Shown here: positions 1 through 5,350 of the stretch, piece by piece | How the letters are laid out: each line of letters begins with the position of its first letter | Numbering within the stretch: position 1 is the stretch's first letter | NCBI GenBank assembly: GCA_964394665.1 | Contig: CAYMYN010000078.1 | Location: forward strand, 1-6,408 | DNA length: 6,408 nucleotides | Reading direction: 5' to 3' | Source: CAYMYN01 sp964394665 | GTDB taxonomy: Bacteria; Planctomycetota; UBA1135; GCA-002686595 | Notes under the pieces: generated by a model | Database searches by the model: none | Seen by the model: only the letters and a program-made list of their open reading frames with translations | Told to the model about the DNA's origin: nothing | Program-made: the position numbers and the translations under genes

Positions 1-246
1 GGGGGTGCGTAAACCTTCGTGTCCGCTAAGGGGCGTTCTAGCGTGTCCCCTGACAGCCCCTGTCCCGGCCTTGGCCGTTGGGCCCGACGAGCACCCCCCC
101 CACCGGCCCCGCAGCGCGCCCAGGGGGCCACCCAGGGCGCCGCAGGGGACGCGCGATCGTGGCGGGATCGTGGCACTCGCGCTGCCGGGGAGCGCCTGCG
201 CAGCACCGGCGAGCCGCCCTAAGCCGCGCCCCCGCAAAGGCATGTG
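1..246. other. GC-rich left flank, no convincing gene
   Basis: Open frames exist here in several registers, as expected at this GC content, but none has a ribosome binding site, recognisable domain or start that fits. An eight-C run lies near 95-102. Blocks at 4-31 and 161-184 resemble minus-strand blocks inside the GC-rich region at 4793-4861. If the tRNA fragment at 247-291 is an attachment core, this side would be host chromosome, because the 3' end of the tRNA faces it. Confidence 0.5.
4..31 (+). repeat. Dispersed inverted repeat, left copy
   Basis: This 28-nt block matches the minus strand of 4834-4861 at 25 of 28 positions, including an exact 16-mer (ACCTTCGTGTCCGCTA, 13-28). A second block, 161-184, matches the minus strand of 4793-4816 at 21 of 24 positions, in the same order. 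The two blocks are 129 nt apart here but only 17 nt apart in the other copy. The origin is unknown; a relic of a duplicated segment is the simplest reading. Confidence 0.6.
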
Positions 247-291
247 TGGTGCGCCCGGCGGGATTCGAACCCACGACCCCCGGTTTAGGAA
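247..291 (-). tRNA. 3' half of tRNA-Arg(CCU), putative att core
   Basis: Read on the minus strand this gives an anticodon loop TTCCTAA (285-291) with anticodon CCU, the 3' anticodon stem ACCGG (280-284), a five-base variable loop, a T arm with GTGGG and CCCGC stems around TTCGAAT (258-274), an acceptor 3' strand CGGGCGC, discriminator A and an encoded CCA (247-249). The 5' half is missing. Beyond 291 the bases that should pair with ACCGG do not, and there is no GCGCCCG acceptor partner or D arm where expected, so it cannot be a working tRNA gene. Identity stopping at the anticodon loop is typical of a tyrosine-recombinase attachment core duplicated by integration into a tRNA 3' end. The element would lie on the higher-coordinate side. 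Decay of an ordinary tRNA is the alternative. Confidence 0.8.
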
Positions 292-318
292 TACTGTGTT
301 CCTAGCGGCCGCCGCCGA

Positions 319-344
319 GTGGACAGGACTGGACTGGGGCGGAC
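319..344 (+). repeat. 26-nt direct repeat, copy 1
   Basis: It matches 382-407 at 23 of 26 positions. Both copies contain TGGACTGG followed by GCGGAC. The start-to-start distance is 63 bp, six helical turns of B-DNA, so both copies would face the same side of the helix. Such phased repeats next to an attachment core could be arm-type sites for an integrase or excisionase. That role is inferred. Confidence 0.65.
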
Positions 345-381
345 AAACGGGGCTCGAGAGGGGGTCCGAGCATCGGCGCTC

Positions 382-407
382 GTGGACAGAAGTGGACTGG
401 AGCGGAC
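382..407 (+). repeat. 26-nt direct repeat, copy 2
   Basis: Second copy of the repeat at 319-344, differing at three positions. Within each unit the shorter motif GGAC recurs several times, and a partial third copy (GTGGACTG) lies at 496-503. No coding explanation was found. Confidence 0.65.
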
Positions 408-592
408 CAGGACCATGGGAGCAAGGTGGCACAGGGGGGCGGTGAGGTAGGAAGTTGCAGAGGGGCGCGGACGGCGCCTGGCGGTCGAGCCCGGCGTGGA
501 CTGACACCAGGGAAGTCACGAGAGTGATCGGCTTGGTCCCCCATGGTCGCCACGCCACCCAGCGGCGCGAGCTACTTCGTGCTCGACCAGCG

Positions 593-1360
593 CTACTGGT
601 TCTCGAGAAGCGAGCCAGCCGCCCAGTTGTCCAGACCTGGCGCGATCCGCCCTCTCCCCCCGCTTACTGCGGAGCCATAGCCTGTAGCCTGGTTCTGCTC
701 GCCGCCCGAAACGGCTGCGAGGTTGCCGCCTGCGACGTTGAGCTCGCCTCCGCAGACGACGGCTGAGCCTCCCAGGGTGGTGTTCGCGTTGCCACCGAGG
801 ATCGAGGAGTACTCGAAGGCTGCGAGGTTGTTTCCGCCACCGCTAACACTGCTCATGTACGCGGCGGCTTCGTTGTTGTAGCCGCCCGTCACCGAGGCGA
901 ATAGCCCCGTCGCACGGTTCCCAGCGCCCGCGACGGCAGTGGCGCTAGGGGCTGCAACGGTGTTATTGCGCCCGCCAACAATACCGCCGAAACTAGAGTA
1001 GCTCGCGAACAGGCCTCCTACGATATTGTGAGAACCCGTTCGGTCGGCGCCCGAGAACGCCTCATTGTAGCCGACAATCAGATTACCAAAGCCATTCACC
1101 GCCGTGGAGGCGACGACGGCAGAGGGAGCACCCGGGTTGCCATTAGTTGCCCCCAGGCCATTCACAATCTGAACATTCACTCCCTCGAATCTGATCGTCT
1201 TGGACAACCCACCCTGCCCGTCGTCAAGGTAGACGATGCTCATGTGGCTGAGGATCTCCTGCTGCTCGGGCGTCAGGGTGGGGATCTGGCTGAACTGGCT
1301 GACCTGCTGAGACGAGACGAGCGCCAAGCAAACGACGGCCACGGGCACTAGCTTCTTCAT
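593..1360 (-). CDS. Secreted YadA-head-like repeat protein
   Basis: This 255-residue protein has an N-terminal Lys-Lys pair and a hydrophobic core (residues 4-17) typical of a Sec signal peptide, so it is probably exported. After a short linker comes a conserved-looking region (about 55-130) with motifs VNVQIVNGLGATNG, NLIVGYNE, TGSHNIV and SSFGGIVGGRNNT. Residues about 140-245 are seven degenerate repeats of 14-16 residues of the form (A/S)-x-V-x-GG-x-x-N-x-A, as in the left-handed head coils of trimeric autotransporter adhesins. It ends with a DNWAAGSL tail. No YadA-type membrane anchor is present, so it is not a complete autotransporter; a secreted trimer or a phage-borne surface protein are both possible. 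The ATG at 1360 is preceded by a strong GGAGGTG with about 9 nt spacing. It is transcribed alone, divergent from the beta-rich gene. Family resemblance is from memory; function is unknown. Confidence 0.8.
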   Translation of the reverse strand: MKKLVPVAVVCLALVSSQQVSQFSQIPTLTPEQQEILSHMSIVYLDDGQGGLSKTIRFEGVNVQIVNGLGATNGNPGAPSAVVASTAVNGFGNLIVGYNEAFSGADRTGSHNIVGGLFASYSSFGGIVGGRNNTVAAPSATAVAGAGNRATGLFASVTGGYNNEAAAYMSSVSGGGNNLAAFEYSSILGGNANTTLGGSAVVCGGELNVAGGNLAAVSGGEQNQATGYGSAVSGGRGRIAPGLDNWAAGSLLENQ

Positions 1361-1380
1361 CGTGCAACACCTCCGGGCTG

Positions 1381-1409
1381 AGGAGAGGCGAAAGAGTGTC
1401 CTGAGTCAA
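1381..1409 (-). promoter_or_regulatory. Candidate sigma70-type promoter for the repeat-protein gene
   Basis: On the minus strand a TTGACT (1404-1409) is followed after 17 nt by TCTCCT (1381-1386). The -35 element is good and the -10 element weak (3 of 6). A start about 7 nt downstream would leave a short leader that includes the GGAGGTG ribosome binding site. Confidence 0.3.
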
Positions 1410-1422
1410 CCCTTGGGACAAC

Positions 1423-1440
1423 GAGCTGTTGGCTCAGCTC
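1423..1440. promoter_or_regulatory. Inverted repeat upstream of the candidate promoter
   Basis: GAGCTG and CAGCTC form a perfect 6-bp inverted repeat around a 6-nt centre, 13 bp upstream of the candidate -35 box. It could be an operator half-site pair or chance; no regulator gene is nearby. Confidence 0.25.
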
Positions 1441-1524
1441 CAGCAGCCACGCCTACGGCCTATCCTTGACGATCTGCCGTGGCGGCCCGCCCTCGTCACC
1501 GTGCCGCGCGAGGTAGAGGCTACG

Positions 1525-2022
1525 ATGCTCCCCCGCGCTTCAGACAGGGTTGGGGACGGGTGGCGCGGCTAAGGCTCGGCCGGACACGACTTCGGCGCGG
1601 TTAACCTCGCGGGCCCCGCGCGGGTCGGCGCCGAACTCGTCCGTAAGGGCCTCGCGCCGATTGCGCCCGTTCGCGTCCGCGTGGTCGCACCGCGCCCCAA
1701 CGTGCCGTCCTGCCTCACTGGGAAGGACGTGACGGTCAAGGTAGTCCTGTCGATCGCGTTGCCGGTGGACATCAGCGCGTGCTCCCAGAGTGCGGGCATC
1801 GTCATCGGTGCACCGACCGCTCTCGGCGCGGTGAACTTCGAGCTGCTCACGCTCGGCGATGTCGTCGTGGACTCGAAGTCCGGCGCGTCGCTGGAGCAGA
1901 CGTGGACCAATGCCGAGCTTGTCGCGGCCCTGGGCTCGGAGACGAGCTTCAGGGTGCGCGTGACGCACGTCCGCGACTCGTTCACGTCGCTCCCTGCGGT
2001 CGTGACGGTGACGAAGTTCTAG
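1525..2022 (+). pseudogene. Beta-rich protein of unknown function, 5' end interrupted
   Basis: The body (113 residues from GTG 1681, but open back to 1573) has the GC-rich third positions of a real gene and alternating hydrophobic stretches (DVTVKVVLSIALPV, GAVNFELLTLGDVVVD, SFRVRVTHV) suggesting a small beta-sandwich or repeat domain. I do not recognise the family, and no signal peptide or membrane segment is visible. GTG 1681 has no ribosome binding site. The only well-placed start is ATG 1525, with AGAGG a few bases upstream, in the same frame. After 15 codons, however, it meets TAA at 1570-1572, and coding-like sequence resumes straight after (GSAGHDFGAVNL). Either this is a nonsense-mutated gene, the assembly has an error there, or translation really starts at 1681. 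Its stop codon overlaps that of the convergent membrane-protein gene. Confidence 0.55.
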
Positions 2023-2600
2023 GCGGTCGCCGCGCCCGACTTCTTGCGCATCTTGCGCGCATCGGTAATGAACCACTCAAGCATCTGCCAGTGGTCAAGG
2101 CTCGTGCTCTCGTTCCCCATGCTCCGCCGGATTTCCAGCAAGAACTTCCCGAGAAGGCCAATCAGGTCGTAGGCGTTCGACAGCTTCGCGTCGGTGTCGG
2201 CTTCCTCGCCAGCGTCCGCGCCCATGTTGAAGACGTACTGCATCAGGTCGTTGTACGACTTCACAACGGCATCGCCCCCGACCAAGGCCATCTTGAACGC
2301 GTGTCGCCTGTAGGCGAGCGACAACATCGCCTGCATGGCGAGCTGATTCTTGTCCTTGCCCTTGCTCTTGGGGTCTGCCTTCCAAGCCGCATCGGACATG
2401 AGGAGCATGATGAATGGCTCGAGGATCTCGTTGTACGCCTGGATCCTGTCCTCGCGCAGTTTGTCCTCCAGCTCGAACCGGCGCTCTAGTTGATGGCGGA
2501 TCTTCCACCCGACGCCAGCGAGGACAAGAATGAGGATCGGCGTCGCAACGGCGCCGACCGCCGAGAGGTAGTCGAGCCAGGTCGGTTCGGGAGGAGGCAT
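2019..2600 (-). CDS. Single-pass membrane protein, last gene of HEPN operon
   Basis: This 193-residue protein has one membrane segment (about 11-32) followed at once by a basic stretch (KIRHQLERR), which by the positive-inside rule puts the rest in the cytoplasm. Residues 36-60 are charged and likely helical (ERRFELEDKLREDRI), then a mostly helical soluble domain runs to the end, with conserved-looking motifs YNEILEPF, LLMSDAAW, RRSMGNEST and MLEWFITDARK. I recall related uncharacterised proteins in many bacteria but no function. It starts 18 nt after the HEPN stop codon, with only a weak ribosome binding site, so translation probably depends on the upstream gene. A membrane partner or anchor for the HEPN protein is an inference from gene order. 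Confidence 0.8.
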   Translation of the reverse strand: MPPPEPTWLDYLSAVGAVATPILILVLAGVGWKIRHQLERRFELEDKLREDRIQAYNEILEPFIMLLMSDAAWKADPKSKGKDKNQLAMQAMLSLAYRRHAFKMALVGGDAVVKSYNDLMQYVFNMGADAGEEADTDAKLSNAYDLIGLLGKFLLEIRRSMGNESTSLDHWQMLEWFITDARKMRKKSGAATA

Positions 2601-2618
2601 CTTGCTGTCGTTGAGCGG

Positions 2619-3248
2619 TCAGAGAATCGGCGGCACGAGGGCCTGGAAGAACGCGCGGATGCTGTCGGAGAACGAAGCAAGGAACTCGTCCTCCAGCACG
2701 ATCTCGCCCTTGTCATTGAGCGAGATCCTCCTACTGCGCCCGACGACCTCCAGCAACTCTTCGTCATCGCGTACGGCACCGGCGTTGTGAACGAGGCAGT
2801 TCCGGACCAGGCGGTAGTCCCCGTTGAGCTGTGCCCAGGCAACCGAGTCCTCGGGAAACGGACTCGCGCACTTCTTGACGATGAATCGGCGAGCCTTGTC
2901 GAGTGTGGAGCCCTTCTTCAGATCGCGAGGGTCGCCCTCGACCTTCTTCAGCTTCTTGAGCAGATCGCACACGCGAAGGAGGCGATGTTCGAGGACAGAG
3001 TAGAGCGCGATGACCGTCGTGGATCGCAGCAACGGCGGAAAGTCATCCCGCACGAGAGCGATCTCGTCGTACATGCGGTCGAAGTAGTCCTCCTGTTCCT
3101 CCTGCGGCAAGGCTTCCCCGCGCTCTCCGATGCGATCCAGCTCCGACACAAAGGATCCCAGCACGGAGCTGCGGAACTCCTGGAACTTCTCCAGCTCAAA
3201 GTCGAGCAGTCGAAGGAACGCCAAGGCCCTTCTACTCTTCACGGTCAC
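2619..3248 (-). CDS. HEPN-domain protein, putative ribonuclease
   Basis: This 209-residue, mostly helical protein has an N-terminal helical region (about 5-60), a segment DDFPPLLRSTTVIALYSVLEHRLL (split here: DDFPPLLRST at 68-77, ALYSVLEHRLL at 81-91) resembling the first HEPN helix, and the HEPN signature R-x4-H as RNCLVH (Arg149, His154) followed by Asn155. In active HEPN families this pair cuts RNA, and such proteins serve as toxins in toxin-antitoxin, abortive-infection and CRISPR systems; others are inactive. The start is GTG at 3248, overlapping the lipoprotein stop as GTGA, with AGGAAGG about 8 nt upstream; a second GTG lies two codons later. Tight coupling with the lipoprotein upstream and the membrane protein downstream suggests one transcript. 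No separate MNT-type or other known antitoxin is seen. RNase activity is inferred from the motif. Confidence 0.75.
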   Translation of the reverse strand: MTVKSRRALAFLRLLDFELEKFQEFRSSVLGSFVSELDRIGERGEALPQEEQEDYFDRMYDEIALVRDDFPPLLRSTTVIALYSVLEHRLLRVCDLLKKLKKVEGDPRDLKKGSTLDKARRFIVKKCASPFPEDSVAWAQLNGDYRLVRNCLVHNAGAVRDDEELLEVVGRSRRISLNDKGEIVLEDEFLASFSDSIRAFFQALVPPIL

Positions 3249-3679
3249 TCGTCCGGCCCTTCCTCTTCCGGAAGAGGAGCCGAGTCAGCGACGGCCCAGG
3301 GGAACTTGTTGAGGTCATAGACGACGACAAGTTCCTCTCCTCGGAACCAGCAATGATAGGGCTGGGTACCCGTGTACCCGCCGTAGCTGTTCTTCGCGTT
3401 GACTCCCGTCGGCACGAGCCAGCCGTACTTGATGTCTCGCGGACCCGCGAGGTTCGAGAGCGTCTTCCCGTGGTAGCCCTTCACGGGCTCCCCGATCTCG
3501 TACCTGGCCGACTCCGGATCCTTGAGGACCCGATCGAAGTAGGCCCGGATCGCGGGCTCGGGGTTCGTGGGGCGCGCGCCGAAGTCCGCCACGGCGATCT
3601 CCGCTCGGGTCGGTGGCGTGCCCGCGCACGCGGACAAGACGAGCGCCGCGAGGCCCGCGGCGAGGGGCAGGAGCTTCAT
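3245..3679 (-). CDS. Small lipoprotein, first gene of HEPN operon
   Basis: This 144-residue protein starts with a lipoprotein signal peptide: Lys2, a Leu/Ala-rich core, and the lipobox LSAC with Cys18 as the lipidation site. The mature part (about 127 residues) has motifs AIRAYFDRVLKDPESARY, GYHGKTLSN, VPTGVNAKNSYGGYTG and PYHCWFRG, similar to small uncharacterised periplasmic lipoproteins I recall from proteobacteria. No catalytic motif is evident. ATG 3679 has AGAGGAAG at good spacing. Its TGA overlaps the GTG of the HEPN gene by four bases, so the two are translationally coupled. A lipoprotein in front of a HEPN gene is unusual and may mean the operon acts at the envelope, or may be chance cargo. 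Confidence 0.85.
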   Translation of the reverse strand: MKLLPLAAGLAALVLSACAGTPPTRAEIAVADFGARPTNPEPAIRAYFDRVLKDPESARYEIGEPVKGYHGKTLSNLAGPRDIKYGWLVPTGVNAKNSYGGYTGTQPYHCWFRGEELVVVYDLNKFPWAVADSAPLPEEEGPDE

Positions 3680-3703
3680 GGGGGACTTCCTCTCTCGGCG
3701 CCA

Positions 3704-3732
3704 AGGATGACGCTGGGGACGGGACGGATCAA
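3704..3732 (-). promoter_or_regulatory. Candidate promoter for the lipoprotein-HEPN-membrane operon
   Basis: On the minus strand TTGATC (3727-3732) and CATCCT (3704-3709) are separated by 17 nt. They match the sigma70 consensus at 4 and 3 of 6 positions. Position fits: a start near 3697 would give a leader of about 18 nt carrying the AGAGGAAG ribosome binding site. Confidence 0.3.
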
Positions 3733-3844
3733 CTTGTCCTCGGCCCTGGCGAAGCCGGAGCTTGAGCTGTTCCCTGTCTCCGCGGCTTGTAGTGCCCCTT
3801 CGGGGTCAGCATGCTCCCCTGCGCAGCCCCACCCTGCACCGACA

Positions 3845-4627
3845 ATGCCCCGGAACATCGCCACACAGAATGACCTCCGGCAAGCTTTCGATCCCGGCTT
3901 CTGCTACCTCTGCGGGAAGACGTGGGCGGAGGACGACGAAACGAACCGCGACCACGTTCCGCCGCGGCGCCTCTTCGCCGAAGCCGACCGTACGCCCCCG
4001 CTCACGCTTCGGACGCACGTCGCCTGCAACAACGGGCACAGCATCTACGACGAGCAGATCGGGCAGCTCGTCTCGCTCTTATGGAAGGAGTCGCCCGGGC
4101 CGGGGGATGTCAGCTCGCTCCGCGTGTCCATGCACGCGCTCGACGGGATGGCCCCGTTCGGTGCCGTCGAGTGGCTCAACCTCCAGTTCATCGTCGCCCG
4201 CTGGCTCAAGGGCTTCCACGCCGCGCTCTACGGCGAGTTCCTGCCGAGCGTCAACGGCATGATCCACGAGCCGTTTCCCGGCGGCGACAAACCCGGAGAG
4301 GACACAACGCTCCACGTCTCGCATCCTGTGTTCGTGCGCGAGATCAAGAAAAACCGCGCCGCCGGGAGGTTGGACACCATCGTCGCCTACAACGGCCAAT
4401 GCAGGTATGAATGCTCGTGGTCGCACCTGGACGACGGCCGCCCGATGTGCCTGTGGGCGCTCGACCTCTACGCGTGGCACCGGCTCGGCGACACCAACAA
4501 CTTTCCGGCGCGCTCCTGCGTCGGATGGTACGAGGCCGTCAACGGCATCCCGGACGGAGCGGCCCGCGCGACGACGCTCGAAGTCCCGTTCCGCAACACC
4601 GAGCATCTCAACGCATTCGAGGTCTAG
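3845..4627 (+). CDS. HNH-type nuclease family protein
   Basis: This 260-residue protein has a zinc-finger-like HNH core near the N terminus: CYLC (Cys20, Cys23), TNRDHVPP (Asp36-His37), and HVACNNGHS (His58, Cys61, Asn62, His65). In the related proteins I know, the second knuckle is Cys-x2-Cys; here His58 takes the first place, so metal binding would be Cys3His. Asp36-His37, Asn62 and His65 can fill the ββα-metal roles. The remaining 190 residues (tryptophan-rich, with LQFIVARWLKGFHAAL at about 114-129) form a domain I do not recognise and could give specificity. It is divergent from the lipoprotein operon with 165 bp between starts. No clear ribosome binding site precedes ATG 3845; it was chosen as the first ATG before the HNH core. 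DNA cleavage, and any role in defence, are inferred. Confidence 0.75.
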   Translation: MPRNIATQNDLRQAFDPGFCYLCGKTWAEDDETNRDHVPPRRLFAEADRTPPLTLRTHVACNNGHSIYDEQIGQLVSLLWKESPGPGDVSSLRVSMHALDGMAPFGAVEWLNLQFIVARWLKGFHAALYGEFLPSVNGMIHEPFPGGDKPGEDTTLHVSHPVFVREIKKNRAAGRLDTIVAYNGQCRYECSWSHLDDGRPMCLWALDLYAWHRLGDTNNFPARSCVGWYEAVNGIPDGAARATTLEVPFRNTEHLNAFEV

Positions 4628-4659
4628 AGGCAGCCCGAATCTTGTGACCTCGCGCCCGA

Positions 4660-4674
4660 CGGCCTTGTCGGCCG
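4660..4674. terminator. Weak hairpin downstream of HNH gene
   Basis: CGGCC and GGCCG pair around TTGTC, 32 nt after the HNH stop codon. No T-run follows, so intrinsic termination is doubtful. Confidence 0.15.
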
Positions 4675-4833
4675 CCACCTCCGGTGTCCCCCACCGCGCC
4701 CCTCCGCCGGGGCCCAGGACCCGCTGGCGCCGTATCCCCTTGCCCGGGCGCCCTTTACGGCCAGCGACGCCCCAGAGGCTCCCGCCGGCCGCCAGGGCGA
4801 GTGCCACCATCCTGCCGGAGGCCTGAACAGGGA

Positions 4834-4861
4834 CCATAGCGGACACGAAGGTCTGCGCACC
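4834..4861 (-). repeat. Dispersed inverted repeat, right copy
   Basis: The minus strand here matches 4-31 at 25 of 28 positions. The companion block at 4793-4816 matches 161-184 at 21 of 24. Similarity beyond the two blocks is weaker and patchy. This copy sits inside the GC-rich collagen-like block, linking that block to the left flank of the window. Confidence 0.6.
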
Positions 4862-5350
4862 GCCCGGCTGGGTGGGCCGAGTGCGGCCCTGCGTCGAGCT
4901 CGAGCCGCGCCCTGGGCGCCTGTGGGCCGCGTGATGGAGCCCGGGACCCGGTGGCGCCCCCCAGGCCACAGCCCGGGGAGCCCAGGTAGCCCAGTGGGCC
5001 CGCAGGGGCCGGTCCCCGGGGCTGGCCCGGGACCTGCCGGACAGGCAGGGCGGGCGCCGGGTGCAGGGCCGAGATCGGGGCGTGCCCTGGGAGCCCCAAC
5101 GGTCCCGGCTGGCCAGGGTCCGAGGGCGTCCAGTCCTAGCCGGCGAGCCCATGCGACCCCGGTGGCGGGCAGGAGCCCCGCCGGGAGGCTCCGCGGGGGG
5201 TCCCTTTCTAATGGGCCGCTGGGGCCCGCTTTCAGAGTGCCGTCAACACCATGCTCACCAGCAAGCGACAAGAGGGTCGTTCATGACGCATCCTGTCGCG
5301 CAGCAGCCTCATGAAGGACTCTACCGCGGGGCCAAGCTACCGTGGCAACG

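Larger units (their letters stand above)
292..592. other. Gene-free stretch beside the att core
   Basis: About 300 bp lie between the tRNA fragment and the end of the adhesin-like gene. I see no gene with a start signal on either strand. It holds the paired 26-nt repeats described separately and a further short match to them (GTGGACTG, 496-503). Together with the tRNA fragment it looks like an attachment-site arm region rather than coding DNA. Confidence 0.45.
4628..5350. other. Very GC-rich low-complexity block with collagen-like pieces
   Basis: About 720 bp lie between the HNH and DUF2971 genes, reaching 80-83% GC around 4921-5040. Long open frames exist on both strands but none has a convincing start, ribosome binding site or periodic codon use. 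Read on the minus strand, short runs of Gly-x-y triplets appear in different frames: GPCGPTGLPGLPG near 4990-5005, GVAGRKGRPGKG near 4740-4775, GAVGDTGGGGRQGRR near 4650-4700. The plus strand gives GSPGSPVGPQGP. This would fit a collagen-like gene broken by frameshifts, or assembly errors in a GC-rich repeat, but GC-rich antisense DNA can mimic it. The last 110 bp before the DUF2971 gene are of ordinary composition. Confidence 0.4.

Noticed and set aside
5..445. Long plus-strand frame containing GGIRTHDPRFRN
   Set aside because: This peptide is the well-known false translation of antisense tRNA-Arg; the same stretch in another frame gives PAGFEPTTPGL. It supports the tRNA, not a protein.
600..609. 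Palindrome TTCTCGAGAA
   Set aside because: It lies inside the end of the repeat-protein gene and is short enough to be chance.
593..1360. CRISPR-like or tandem DNA repeats in the repeat-protein gene
   Set aside because: The repeats are degenerate at DNA level and are explained by the protein repeats; no spacer-repeat pattern exists in the window.
1569..1985. Minus-strand frame opposite the beta-rich protein
   Set aside because: Ser/Thr/Arg-rich translation typical of an antisense shadow; the plus frame has the better codon pattern and hydrophobic periodicity.
2490..3320. 276-codon plus-strand frame opposite the HEPN gene
   Set aside because: It is antisense to genes with recognisable motifs, coupling and ribosome binding sites, and its own sequence shows no domain.
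3793..3808. Small hairpin TGCCCCTTCGGGGTCA between the divergent genes
   Set aside because: Short, with a mismatch and no T-run; too weak to call an operator or terminator.
3353..3844. N-terminal extension of the HNH frame
   Set aside because: The frame is open by GC bias but runs antisense through the lipoprotein gene; the HNH core begins shortly after ATG 3845.
4079..5152. 357-codon minus-strand frame
   Set aside because: Its second half is antisense to the HNH gene and the rest is low-complexity; there is no start signal.
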